Source: Thermincola ferriacetica
Lineage (GTDB): Bacteria > Bacillota > Thermincolia > Thermincolales > Thermincolaceae
NCBI RefSeq assembly: GCF_001263415.1
Contig: NZ_LGTE01000013.1
Coordinates: forward strand, 1-64,000
Direction: 5' to 3'
DNA: 64,000 nucleotides
The notes under the pieces were generated by a model that was not told the origin of the DNA, made no database searches, and saw only the letters and a program-made list of their open reading frames with translations. Both the position numbers and the translations under genes were made by a program. Numbering within the stretch: the first letter of the stretch is position 1; the number at the start of each line of letters is the position of its first letter. Below, in pieces: positions 17,306 to 26,504 of this stretch.

Positions 17306-18712
17306 ATGGGAAAAAAGATTTGCACTGTATTAGTTTTCACTTTACTGGCGATTTTAATTACCGGTTGTGTCAGAAACGGTGAAAAAATGCCTGCATCGCT
17401 GGGAAGCAAGGGAACCCCGAAAAGCTTCAAAGTAGGCGTTGTATTGGGTATGCCCGGCAGGGGAGGCCAGTGGCCTGGAAGTAGTGCCGCAGCCGGTATG
17501 AAAAAAGCTGAGGAAGAACTGGGTATTGAATATAAGGTGCTGAACCAGGGCGATTTGGTTGATGATGTGGAGTCCTTGCGTTATTTTGCTGAAAACGAGT
17601 ACGATCTGGTAATTGCGGTAGGACCGCAGATGGCCAAGTCTTTAAACCAGGTGGCCGAACAGTTCAAAGATATCCGCTTTGTAATAATAGATGATGTGGT
17701 AAACCAACCTAATGTAACCAGCGTTATCTTCAATGAAGAGCATGGCGGTTTCCTGGCCGGTGCTGCCGCAGCGAGTCTGACCAAAACAAATCGTGTGGGT
17801 TTTATCGGCGGTTCCCAGATGGATGAAGAAGAAACCAGGTATCAGGCAGGGTTTCTGAAAGGAATACAGTATATAAATAGCTCCGAAGGTAAAAGTGTCA
17901 AAGCATACGTTTCCTACGCCGGGGTTTTTGCCGATGCCCTGGTAAATCCCGAAAAAGGTAAGCAGCTTGCTTATCTCCAATACAGTAATGGAGCTGATAT
18001 AATATTCCAGGTGGCAGGGCAGACCGGTAACGGGGTTTACACGGCTGCCAAAGAAGCCAGAAAATTTGTTATCGGCAACGATGCCAAACAGGCGGAAGCA
18101 GCCCCCTGGAACAGTTACGGCGTTACGGCTAAGAGGGTAGATTACGCTGTTTACAGCATTGTGAAAGCGGCATATGCCCAAAAACTGAAACCAGGTGTGG
18201 TAATTTACGGAATGAATAACCAGGGGATGGATTACGTAAACAGTTCCGCGGTGCCACCGGAAGTAGCCGGTAAGATTAACCTTGTCAAGGCTGGGTTGGC
18301 TAAAGGCAGTATTAATTTGGAAAAAATAGTCGTGGCCGGCGATTTACAGTTAAAATTACCAGAGCCGGGCGCTGCACCGCAGAAATTGCCGCCTGTCCAG
18401 GGGCAGCCGGGCCTCGGTTCAAGCGGCAATGGTCAAAGCAGGACAAAGGCAAATTCGGGAACGGGTAGGAACCAAAAAACAAAACCGGAAAGGAACGGTG
18501 GTAACGGCAGCAATAGCGGTCAGCCTGCCGGAGGTGGCGCTCTTCCAACGGGTCAGAAACAGCCCGTTACTCCCAACCAGAGTCAGACCAGTACTCCCGG
18601 CCAGAGTCAGACCGGCACTCCAAACCAGTCCGGAGGGTTAACAGGGGAAGCAAGCCAACCTTCCACCGACAATCAGACCGGTGGAGGAACGGAGGCAGGT
18701 ATTTATCGATAA
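17306..18712 (+). CDS. BMP/Med-family lipoprotein with repetitive C-terminal tail
   Basis: The protein has 468 residues from ATG 17306, which follows GTGGAGGT. It starts with a lipoprotein signal (lipobox LITGC, Cys at about 21), followed by a periplasmic-binding BMP/PnrA fold (about 40-340) of the type that binds nucleosides in ABC importers or, as Med, influences competence in Bacillus. No transporter genes lie nearby. The last 100 residues are low-complexity Gly/Gln/Asn/Ser/Thr/Pro, with repeats of the type SQTxTPxQ and NQSQT, likely a wall-spanning or disordered linker. Whether the binding pocket is functional cannot be told. Confidence 0.8.
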   Translation: MGKKICTVLVFTLLAILITGCVRNGEKMPASLGSKGTPKSFKVGVVLGMPGRGGQWPGSSAAAGMKKAEEELGIEYKVLNQGDLVDDVESLRYFAENEYDLVIAVGPQMAKSLNQVAEQFKDIRFVIIDDVVNQPNVTSVIFNEEHGGFLAGAAAASLTKTNRVGFIGGSQMDEEETRYQAGFLKGIQYINSSEGKSVKAYVSYAGVFADALVNPEKGKQLAYLQYSNGADIIFQVAGQTGNGVYTAAKEARKFVIGNDAKQAEAAPWNSYGVTAKRVDYAVYSIVKAAYAQKLKPGVVIYGMNNQGMDYVNSSAVPPEVAGKINLVKAGLAKGSINLEKIVVAGDLQLKLPEPGAAPQKLPPVQGQPGLGSSGNGQSRTKANSGTGRNQKTKPERNGGNGSNSGQPAGGGALPTGQKQPVTPNQSQTSTPGQSQTGTPNQSGGLTGEASQPSTDNQTGGGTEAGIYR

Positions 18713-18754
18713 GTGGCCAAATATACCAAAGGAGAAAATCATCGGAGGATTGGC

Positions 18755-20239
18755 ATGGGCAAAAGGGTGGAATTACAACATGTTATATTTGCTGTCATCT
18801 TCCTGCTATTTGTTATGGTCAATGGGCAGCCTGTCAATGATACGGATTTCTGGTGGCACCTGAAGGCTGGAGAGTATATCTGGCAGACCAAAACAGTTCC
18901 CCATGCGGATGTTTTTTCTTATACCATGTCCGACAAACCCTGGATAGCTCATGAGTGGCTGGCGGAGGTTATTTACTACCTCGCGTACAGCCTGGGTAAT
19001 TTTCGGGGATTATTTGTACTGAATTTATTGTTGCTGGCTTTAACTTATTATTTTTATTATCAATTGCTGCAGTTGAGAACGGGAAAAAACTCTATCCTTT
19101 CGGCTTTGCTCATGCTGGCAGGGGCCTTTTTTACCTATTTCTTCTGGGGTTTTCGACCTCACATGTTCCTGCACCTGTTATTTGTTATCTTTCTTTATGT
19201 TATGGAATGTTTTTACCGGAACAGGGATTACCTTTGGATATTGCCTTTGCTTATTATCGCCTGGGTTAACCTGCACGGTTCTTTTATCATGGGGCCGGTA
19301 ATTATAGGCTTGTACCTGATTAGCGGGATTTTTGCGATTCAATTGCCTACCCTTGTTAATAGATTATGGACACCGGCCCAAAAAAGAAAACTTCTGGCTG
19401 TTTTATTAATGTCGTTTTTAGCTACCCTTATTAACCCCAATTCGTACCACATGCTGTTCTATCCGTTACAAACAGTAAATAGTGATTTTATTGTAAACCA
19501 GATAAATGAATGGGCTTCGCCTGATTTTCATGAACCATATTTCATGGTTTATCTGGGTTACGTTCTGGCGGGTTTCGCGCTCATGGGCCTGGGGCAAAGG
19601 AAACACAGGGCGGTAGACCTCCTGTTGGTGGGTACATTTTTCCTTATGAGCCTGTATGCCGTTCGCCACATTGCTCTTTTTGTTTACGGCGCCGGGCCTG
19701 TGTTTGGTTACTATCTGGCCGCTTTGCTGCCGAAAAATTCGCTATATAAACATGAACATATTTTTAACGGAGTTTCGGCTGTAAAACATTTGTTAAACGG
19801 AGTTTTGGTCGTAGGGACGTTAATTGCAGCATTCCTGGTGTGGCCGCCGGAAGTACCTTTGGAAAAACATGTTGAAGCGCGGGTTTTGCCTGTTGGCGCT
19901 GTCAACTACATGAAACAACACCGCCTCTATGGGAAAGTTTTGAATGATTACAACTGGGGTGGGTATATTCTCTGGACTCTTTATCCTGATGTTCGCGTTA
20001 TGATCGATGGACGAACAGATTTATATGCGGCAAAGGTATTTCCCGATTATCTGAAAATCGCTAATTTGCTGCCCCAAACTCCGCAATTACTGCAAAAATA
20101 CTATCCCGATGCCATCATCATCAGGGAAGGAACTTCGCTGGATGCCTATTTAAGCAAATATCGTCACTGGCAAAAGGTATATGCCGATGAAACGGCCGTA
20201 ATCTACACCCCGGTTGTAAAGGGGAGACATGGGACATGA
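18755..20239 (+). CDS. Polytopic membrane protein, GT-C-like, unknown function (paralog A)
   Basis: I do not recognise a named family. From ATG 18755 (CGGAGGA upstream) it has 494 residues with about ten membrane helices. Distinctive motifs are NDTDFWWHLKAGEYI near the first helix, IAHEWLAEVIYY, GFRPHMFLH, WVNLHGSFIMGP, and a soluble C-terminal part with NDYNWGGYILW and DGRTDLY. An acidic motif in the first extracytoplasmic loop is a hallmark of GT-C glycosyltransferases, so a polyprenyl-phosphate-sugar-dependent transferase is plausible. It is a tandem paralog of the next gene. Confidence 0.75.
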   Translation: MGKRVELQHVIFAVIFLLFVMVNGQPVNDTDFWWHLKAGEYIWQTKTVPHADVFSYTMSDKPWIAHEWLAEVIYYLAYSLGNFRGLFVLNLLLLALTYYFYYQLLQLRTGKNSILSALLMLAGAFFTYFFWGFRPHMFLHLLFVIFLYVMECFYRNRDYLWILPLLIIAWVNLHGSFIMGPVIIGLYLISGIFAIQLPTLVNRLWTPAQKRKLLAVLLMSFLATLINPNSYHMLFYPLQTVNSDFIVNQINEWASPDFHEPYFMVYLGYVLAGFALMGLGQRKHRAVDLLLVGTFFLMSLYAVRHIALFVYGAGPVFGYYLAALLPKNSLYKHEHIFNGVSAVKHLLNGVLVVGTLIAAFLVWPPEVPLEKHVEARVLPVGAVNYMKQHRLYGKVLNDYNWGGYILWTLYPDVRVMIDGRTDLYAAKVFPDYLKIANLLPQTPQLLQKYYPDAIIIREGTSLDAYLSKYRHWQKVYADETAVIYTPVVKGRHGT

Positions 20240-21681
20240 GCTGGATTAAAAAGTTGCAGATACAGCATGTGGCCCTTATTGCCTTGCTGATAATGTTTAT
20301 CGTTGGGCATGCCAAACCTATTGCCGACCCCGACGTTTGGTGGCATTTAAAAACAGGGTTAGATATCATCGACACGGGCCAAGTACCCCGTGAGGACAGG
20401 TATACTTTTTCCAATATGGGACATGAATGGATAGCCCACGAATGGCTGGCCGAGGTTATTTATGCTTTTCTATATAAAGCCGGCGGTTATCACGGGCTGG
20501 TCGTAATAAATATAATTGTGCTCGGTCTAATTTCAACGATGGCTTTCCATGTGTGTTACCGGCGAACAAAGGGCAACCTTACCTGGAGTGTTATTGCCGT
20601 CCTTTTCATCGCCGTTATCCTTTCGAATTTTTGGACCTTCAGGCCACATATGTTCGGGTACCTGTTTTTTACCGCCTATCTGTTTATTCTATACCAATAT
20701 GAAAAAGGGCAGGATTACCTGATATTCTTGCCGTTACTAATGCTGCTCTGGGTTAATTCCCACGGTTCCTACATCATCGGAATAATTCTCATGGGTTTTC
20801 ACCTGGTGGCCCACCTGGTAGACTTCCATTTAGGCAGGTATCGAGGGAAAAAATGGCCTGCCGGAAAAAGAAAAAAGTTTTTGTTTGTATTGGGGACAGT
20901 AGTGCTAGCCACTTTGCTAAACCCCAATACTTACCATATATGGCTCTATCCTTTTACTACCGTTGACGCAAAAATGATAGTGGAAAATATCGAGGAATGG
21001 ATGGCCCCCAATTTTCACCATATCCGTTTTCAGGTGTTTGCTCTGCTGTTGGCAGGGGTCATTTTCAGTCTGCTGTTATCCTCGAAGAAAATTTCTGTAA
21101 ACGACGGAGTTTACCTGCTTGCTTTTACGGCGTTGACCATGTTCGGCGGGCGCAACATGGCCCTCTTTGCTTTGGCTTGTTTTCCTATAGGGGTAGAGCA
21201 TGCTTCTGAAATATGGCCTTTCGAGGGACTGAAGACGGTGAAATTTGCCGCTTTAAACTGGGTCCTGGTGGCTGTATTGCTGGTGGTGGGTATTCTTAAT
21301 TGGCCTGTTTTTGCCTCCATCGAAGATTATGGCGACCCGCTGGAATATCCTGTCGGGGCGGTGGAATTTATCATCCAACATCAGTTAAATGGCCGAATTT
21401 TTAACGACTATAACTGGGGCGGATACATACTATGGAAGTGTTTTCCGGAAAACCGGCCCTTTGTTGACGGCCGGACCGATATTTTCGTGGACAGGGTTTT
21501 ACCCGATTACGTGAAAATAATTGAGGCCCGCCAGGGAGCCTATGAAACACTTATGGATTACGACCCGGATTATATTCTCGTTCCGCCTGATGTTCCACTC
21601 AATACCCTGCTGAAGGATAAAGAGGATTGGCGGCTTATTTATCATGACCCGGTAGCAAATCTATTTGCGCAAGGGAGATGA
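20236..21681 (+). CDS. Polytopic membrane protein, GT-C-like, unknown function (paralog B)
   Basis: This 481-residue paralog of the preceding protein starts at an ATGA overlapping its neighbour's stop. The same motifs recur in the same order: DPDVWWHLKTG, IAHEWLAEVIY, TFRPHMFGY, WVNSHGSYIIG, LLNPNTYHIWLYP, NDYNWGGYILW and DGRTDIFVDRVLPDYVKI. Conservation of the acidic loop and the C-terminal soluble motif in both copies argues that both are functional. The strict coupling suggests they work together or on successive sugars. The family resembles GT-C membrane transferases only by topology and the loop acids. Confidence 0.75.
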   Translation: MSWIKKLQIQHVALIALLIMFIVGHAKPIADPDVWWHLKTGLDIIDTGQVPREDRYTFSNMGHEWIAHEWLAEVIYAFLYKAGGYHGLVVINIIVLGLISTMAFHVCYRRTKGNLTWSVIAVLFIAVILSNFWTFRPHMFGYLFFTAYLFILYQYEKGQDYLIFLPLLMLLWVNSHGSYIIGIILMGFHLVAHLVDFHLGRYRGKKWPAGKRKKFLFVLGTVVLATLLNPNTYHIWLYPFTTVDAKMIVENIEEWMAPNFHHIRFQVFALLLAGVIFSLLLSSKKISVNDGVYLLAFTALTMFGGRNMALFALACFPIGVEHASEIWPFEGLKTVKFAALNWVLVAVLLVVGILNWPVFASIEDYGDPLEYPVGAVEFIIQHQLNGRIFNDYNWGGYILWKCFPENRPFVDGRTDIFVDRVLPDYVKIIEARQGAYETLMDYDPDYILVPPDVPLNTLLKDKEDWRLIYHDPVANLFAQGR

Positions 21682-21685
21682 GGTT

Positions 21686-22690
21686 TTGGAAGTAGGTATT
21701 AACCTGCGGGAAAAGTTTTTTTCCTGGCGCACCCTGGCATCATTTGGCTTGGCTTTTGCACTTATTTACCTCATGGTCACCAGGATGGAGCCTGACAGGG
21801 TATGGTCGGCCCTGAAAAACACGCAACCTGGCTGGTATGCAACAGCTTTTCTGGTGTATTATACCGCATTTCCCTTAAGGGCATTGCGGTTTCGGTTGAT
21901 GTTGAAAAATAACGGCCTTGCAACCAAAACGCCGGACTTATTGAATATTATACTTATATCCTGGTTTGCTAATTGTTTGGTACCTGCCAAGATCGGAGAT
22001 TTGTACAGAGGATACCTGGTTAAAGTACGGTACTGCTTGTCTTTACCGAAAACCATAGGCGTTATTTTCGTGGAAAGGGTTTATGACCTGTTTATTTTGT
22101 ACCTGCTCATCGGCGCTACCGGGATTGCGAGTTTTCAGGGCCGTATTCCTGGCAAGCTGATGCTTGTTATGGAAACAGGCTTTATCGTGATATTAATTTT
22201 GATAATCCTTACCTTTGGTTTAAAACGTTTCGGTCAACGGGTGGCAAGGTTGCTGCCGGTTAAGTTTGCCGAATTGTACAGCAAGTTTCATACGGGAGCT
22301 GTGGATTCTTTGCAAGACCATGGCCCGGTAGCCCTGTTCACCGTTGGCATTTGGTTGTTAGAAGGGATGAGTTTTTTCTTTGTCTGCCGAGCTATGGGCC
22401 TGGGCATACCCACCGTTACAGTGGTGTTTATAGCGTTGGTGTCGGCGCTGATGACGGCGCTGCCTGTTACCCCTGCGGGTCTGGGCCTCGTGGAAGCCAC
22501 CAAGGTGGGCGTACTTTTGTTCTTTGGACAACCTGAGGGTGTGGCAGTTACGGCGGCTATACTGGATAGGATAATCAACTACTGGAGCCTGTTAGTGCTG
22601 GGGTTTGCTGTTTACCTGAAAACGGGCAGGACATGCAAAAGGGGAGGGGTTACCGGTGAAGGCGCTGGTTGTGATACCGACTTACAATGA
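21686..22690 (+). CDS. Lysylphosphatidylglycerol synthase TM-region / UPF0104 flippase-like protein
   Basis: This 334-residue protein has about eight membrane helices and matches the integral-membrane part of MprF-like proteins (UPF0104, AglD-type), which act as lipid flippases or polyprenyl-linked glycan carriers. Recognisable family features are the central WFANCLVPAKIGDLYRGYLVK stretch and the GLGLVEATKVGVL stretch near the C-terminus. There is no aminoacyl-transferase domain. TTG 21686 with an AAGGGAG site is preferred over an in-frame TTG at 21665. It overlaps the next gene by 35 bases. In context it may move the sugar lipid made by the neighbouring GT2 protein. Confidence 0.8.
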   Translation: MEVGINLREKFFSWRTLASFGLAFALIYLMVTRMEPDRVWSALKNTQPGWYATAFLVYYTAFPLRALRFRLMLKNNGLATKTPDLLNIILISWFANCLVPAKIGDLYRGYLVKVRYCLSLPKTIGVIFVERVYDLFILYLLIGATGIASFQGRIPGKLMLVMETGFIVILILIILTFGLKRFGQRVARLLPVKFAELYSKFHTGAVDSLQDHGPVALFTVGIWLLEGMSFFFVCRAMGLGIPTVTVVFIALVSALMTALPVTPAGLGLVEATKVGVLLFFGQPEGVAVTAAILDRIINYWSLLVLGFAVYLKTGRTCKRGGVTGEGAGCDTDLQ

Positions 22691-23411
22691 AAAAGAGAAC
22701 ATAGCAAAACTAATCGGCGAATTGATGAAGGTTAACGGGGAGTTGGAAGTACTGGTCGTAGACGACGGTTCTCCTGACGGCACCGGCGAAATTGTCCGGG
22801 CCCTGGCCAGGGAAAATGAACGGGTCCATGTCATACATCGCCCGGGCAAGATGGGGCTGGGTACCGCCTACATTGCGGGGTTTCGTTACGCTTTGAGCCG
22901 GTCTGATATCGAATGCATTCTGGAAATGGATGCCGATTTTTCACACCAGCCAAAGTATATCAAGGATTTTCTGCGAGAGATAAAGGAACATGACGTGGTT
23001 TTGGGGTCGCGTTATATTCCGGGTGGCGGGGTGGAAAACTGGGGCTGGCCGCGGCGACTCCTGAGCAAGGGTGGCAGTTTGTTTGCGAGGCTTGTCCTGG
23101 GTTTGCCGTACCGCGACTGCACAGGCGGGTTTCGTTGTTACAGGCGGCAGGTTCTGGAACAAATTGACCTGAATACCATTACTTCTGAAGGTTTCGGCTT
23201 CCAGGTGGAAATGCTTTATGCTTGCCACCAAAACAAATTCCGCATCAAAGAAATTCCGATTATTTTTCCGGACCGCCGGGAAGGAACCTCTAAAATATCC
23301 AGAAAAATTGTGCTTGAGGCTTTTTGCATGGTGTTAAAACTGCGTGTCTTGCACAAACAGTCCTTTCGGAAGACTTTGCCGGAATCGCCGGTTCAGGCAA
23401 GGGGGAAATAA
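22656..23411 (+). CDS. Polyprenol monophosphomannose synthase-like GT2 glycosyltransferase
   Basis: This 251-residue family-2 glycosyltransferase resembles dolichyl-phosphate mannose synthase (DPM1/Ppm1): VIPTYNEKENI at the N-terminus, the nucleotide-binding VVDDGSPDGTG, the DXD-like EMDADFSHQP, GSRYIPGG and DCTGGFRCY. It has no membrane helices, so it is a soluble or peripheral DPM-type enzyme that would charge undecaprenyl phosphate with mannose, glucose or another sugar. A GGGGAGGGG site precedes GTG 22656. The likely acceptors are the GT-C-like proteins around it. Confidence 0.88.
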   Translation: MKALVVIPTYNEKENIAKLIGELMKVNGELEVLVVDDGSPDGTGEIVRALARENERVHVIHRPGKMGLGTAYIAGFRYALSRSDIECILEMDADFSHQPKYIKDFLREIKEHDVVLGSRYIPGGGVENWGWPRRLLSKGGSLFARLVLGLPYRDCTGGFRCYRRQVLEQIDLNTITSEGFGFQVEMLYACHQNKFRIKEIPIIFPDRREGTSKISRKIVLEAFCMVLKLRVLHKQSFRKTLPESPVQARGK

Positions 23412-23417
23412 ATTCGG

Positions 23418-25214
23418 ATGATGAAACAGTTTTCTGTACATATTGTTCCCTATTTGGTAACCGCTCTTAGCCTGACGGCGAAGTTTTTGTACTTGAATTG
23501 GGTTACAGGTTCTTACGTGGACATACCCTGGACAATTTCCCTGGGAACTTTATTGATGTTAACCGCCCCCAGCATTGCCTTAAATTCGGGGAAGCGGTTG
23601 TGGGTATTAATTGTTTTTGATTTGATTATCTCTGTTGTATTGTTTGCTGATATTCTTTATTACCGTTACTACGGCGATATAATTTCAGCGCCGGTGTTGG
23701 TTCAGATAGGTTTGGTGGGGCCGGTGCTGAGTTCAGTGATAGGTCTCATAAAGTTTTCTGATTTGTTGTTATTTCTTGACTTAGCGATTTTTTTGCCGTT
23801 TTTTGGCCTAATTTCCACAGGTGCTGATAATAAATCCTGCCGAGATATCTGTATGAGGACTGTAGCGGCTGTTGCCGTGATGTCAATCGGTTATTCAGTC
23901 ATTTTTTTCTCCGGGAATAAGTTTGATGCCAATAACAGATTGCAGGTAATCAATCGGGCCGGCTTGCTTTATTACCATTTCGCGGATATCAGCAATTACT
24001 TGGATGGAGTGGTGTTGGGTGAAGAACCCATGCAAAAAGGCGACATGGCCATGATTGAGAAAAGGTTTGCCGGGAGGAAAATGACAGAGGGAAGACTTAC
24101 CGGTTATGCCAAAGGAGCCAATGTGTTGGTATTGCAGGTGGAAGCCCTGCAAAGCTTTGTTCTGAACCTTAACATCAACGGTCAGGAAATCACGCCAAAT
24201 CTCAATAAACTGATGAAAGAAAGCCTGTATTTTCCCAACTTCTACAGCCAAACCGCCCAGGGCAACACTTCAGATGCCGAATTTCTGGCCAATGTATCTC
24301 TTTATCCTCTGCAGAAAGGGTCAGTATATTTTTTGTATACTAAAAACGACTACCGGTCATTACCCCAGGTTTTGCGGGAAATGGGTTATTCAACACTGGT
24401 AATGCATGCCAACGAACCGGAGTACTGGAACAGGAAATACATGTATCCTTCACTTCATTTTGCTACCTTTTACAGTGGAGAAAGTTACCTTTTAGACGAA
24501 AAAATCGGTCTGGGGTTGGGCGACAGATCGTTTTTGCATCAATCGGTAGAAAAGATCAAGCAAGCCAGACAGCCTTTTTACAGTTATTTGATTACCCTGA
24601 CAAGCCATTTTCCATATAATTTTCCCGACAAATTAAAGGTATTAAATCTTTCTCCCTATGAAGGGACAATGGCAGCGAACTATCTTCATGCCATTCATTA
24701 TGTCGACCAGGCTATTGGTTCTTTTCTGGCTGAAATGCGAGAACAGGGCCTGTTGGACAAGACCCTGGTAGTCATCTTTGGGGACCATTTTGCTTTGCCT
24801 GAAAACGAACTGGCCCGATTTGGCAAACTGCCGGATGTGAAACAGGCTTTGCAGGTTGAAAAAAACCGGGTTCCTTTAATTATCCGGGTTCCCGGGGGAA
24901 AACAGGCTGGAGTAATAAATACCCCCGGGGGCCAAATAGATATATTTCCCACACTGGCTAACCTTTTGAATCTCAACCCCGGTGACTTACTTACAATGGG
25001 GCGTGACCTGGTCAATGCCAGGGAGGGGTTTGTAGTGTTTCGTGACGGTTCTTATATAGATAAAACTAATAACTACCACAATATAGCGAAAGAACCTCAA
25101 ACTCCTGAAGCTGCGTTGGCTCTGCAGGAACTTCGGATCTCCGACCTGCTAATCAGGTACAACCTGACTGACCGGTTGCTGAACAAAAAGGGTGTCAGGC
25201 CTTCAAATCGGTGA
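23418..25214 (+). CDS. LTA synthase family phosphotransferase/sulfatase
   Basis: This 598-residue protein has five N-terminal membrane helices (about 8-170) and an extracytoplasmic alkaline-phosphatase-superfamily domain. The catalytic threonine is Thr284 in GNTSDAEF, and further metal motifs are VEALQS, TLTSHFPY and FGDHFAL. LtaS enzymes transfer glycerol phosphate from phosphatidylglycerol to build lipoteichoic acid. A narrower role, such as phosphoglycerol decoration of another glycan, is possible. It follows the GT2 gene after 6 bp. Together with the GT-C-like proteins this suggests synthesis of a glycerol-phosphate-containing wall polymer. Confidence 0.85.
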   Translation: MMKQFSVHIVPYLVTALSLTAKFLYLNWVTGSYVDIPWTISLGTLLMLTAPSIALNSGKRLWVLIVFDLIISVVLFADILYYRYYGDIISAPVLVQIGLVGPVLSSVIGLIKFSDLLLFLDLAIFLPFFGLISTGADNKSCRDICMRTVAAVAVMSIGYSVIFFSGNKFDANNRLQVINRAGLLYYHFADISNYLDGVVLGEEPMQKGDMAMIEKRFAGRKMTEGRLTGYAKGANVLVLQVEALQSFVLNLNINGQEITPNLNKLMKESLYFPNFYSQTAQGNTSDAEFLANVSLYPLQKGSVYFLYTKNDYRSLPQVLREMGYSTLVMHANEPEYWNRKYMYPSLHFATFYSGESYLLDEKIGLGLGDRSFLHQSVEKIKQARQPFYSYLITLTSHFPYNFPDKLKVLNLSPYEGTMAANYLHAIHYVDQAIGSFLAEMREQGLLDKTLVVIFGDHFALPENELARFGKLPDVKQALQVEKNRVPLIIRVPGGKQAGVINTPGGQIDIFPTLANLLNLNPGDLLTMGRDLVNAREGFVVFRDGSYIDKTNNYHNIAKEPQTPEAALALQELRISDLLIRYNLTDRLLNKKGVRPSNR

Positions 25215-25238
25215 AACCATGACGAGAGAAGTGGAAAC

Positions 25239-26504
25239 ATGAAGGAAATGAGAGCTAAAATCCTATTGTTTGTGTTTTGCGTTTTGCTGGGCTGTGTTAT
25301 ATTATTTTTCGGTTCTAAGCAGGAGGCTGTTCAGTGGGATTTTAATACTTACTACTATGCGGGAAAAGCCTGGTCAGAAGGTTTCAATCCTTATAATAAA
25401 GACGTGTTGTCAATGGTATCAAAAGGTGCAGATGTCTTTGATTATGTTTATTCTCCCATAACACTGCCGGTGTTTAGCCTGATAGCTTTAATAGACTTCA
25501 GACAGGCCTTCATCTTTTACCTGGTGCTGAAAATAGCTGCCTGGGTTGCCCTGAACAGGATATGGGTAAATGCTTTTCTTGGCAGGGACACGAACTTTCT
25601 TTTTTATTTATTTGGACTGGTGGCTTTTAACTGCTCCTTTCTTGCTGATTTACTGGCCGGGAACATTGCCGTTTTTGAGCAGCTTTTACTATGGGTGGCC
25701 TTTTTCTGTTATTTACAGGGATGGTTAATGTTGTTCTGTTTATTTATTGTGGTGGTTTCTCTTTTTAAAATCACACCTCTGTTTTTTCTGGTCCTACTCC
25801 TGTTTGTGCCTGACAGGAGGAAATATCTTTACTTGGTCGGGTCCCTGGCAGGTTTTGCTTTGGTCATGGCTTCGTCGTACGCTGTACAACCATGGCTTTT
25901 CCAGGGATTTCTCGACAACATGCAGAAACTTAATAACTTGGCTTATGAGAGAGGCCTGGTTAACCCTGCTGTTTTGCCTTTGCTCAAAGACATTGTTAGG
26001 GTATGGGAACAGAAATTAAATATCTCAATACCTGGCCAGGTTAGCTGGCTATTGTATTTCTTTTTTGTGTCAACAGTATTGTACATTAGCTGGCGGTCAA
26101 TTGTCCTGTTGCTGAAAGACGAACAGATTGGGAATGAACAGAAAGGTCTGGTTTATATTTTCCTGGCCTGTTTTGTTTTTGCCTTGATTGCCCCCCGATT
26201 TAAAAATTACTCCTATATTATGCTGATTCTGCCGGCTTATTATGTGCTGAAAAATATCGGGCAATCTATAAAGGTCACTTTCCTTTTCATCATAACCTTG
26301 GTTCCCTCTTTTTCCGTAACACCGCTATATTCCGGTCTCCTGTCGGAATACTACGTATTCTTTGTAGCTTGTCTATACTGGTTTTTATACATCAGACTGA
26401 TAACAGAAAAGAGCCCTTCTTGGCAGAATCGTCAATTTCTTTTAAAGGGCCTGGTAAACAAAGCGACCAGGAAAATCAGTGACACATACCCAAACAATGG
26501 ATAA
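25239..26504 (+). CDS. GT87-like membrane glycosyltransferase (DUF2029)
   Basis: This 421-residue polytopic protein has about ten membrane helices. The first outer loop carries the motif QWDFNTYYYAGKAW with an acidic residue and the following DVFDYVYSPIT segment, as in GT87 (PimE-like) polyprenyl-phosphate-mannose-dependent transferases. It starts at ATG 25239 just after the LTA-synthase-like gene. Its last 73 bases overlap, tail to tail, the end of the minus-strand YkvI gene, so the two coding regions share sequence in opposite directions. Confidence 0.78.
   Translation: MKEMRAKILLFVFCVLLGCVILFFGSKQEAVQWDFNTYYYAGKAWSEGFNPYNKDVLSMVSKGADVFDYVYSPITLPVFSLIALIDFRQAFIFYLVLKIAAWVALNRIWVNAFLGRDTNFLFYLFGLVAFNCSFLADLLAGNIAVFEQLLLWVAFFCYLQGWLMLFCLFIVVVSLFKITPLFFLVLLLFVPDRRKYLYLVGSLAGFALVMASSYAVQPWLFQGFLDNMQKLNNLAYERGLVNPAVLPLLKDIVRVWEQKLNISIPGQVSWLLYFFFVSTVLYISWRSIVLLLKDEQIGNEQKGLVYIFLACFVFALIAPRFKNYSYIMLILPAYYVLKNIGQSIKVTFLFIITLVPSFSVTPLYSGLLSEYYVFFVACLYWFLYIRLITEKSPSWQNRQFLLKGLVNKATRKISDTYPNNG

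Noticed and set aside
18560-18660. CRISPR-like short repeats
   Set aside because: They are in-frame codon repeats in a lipoprotein tail, with no spacers or leader.
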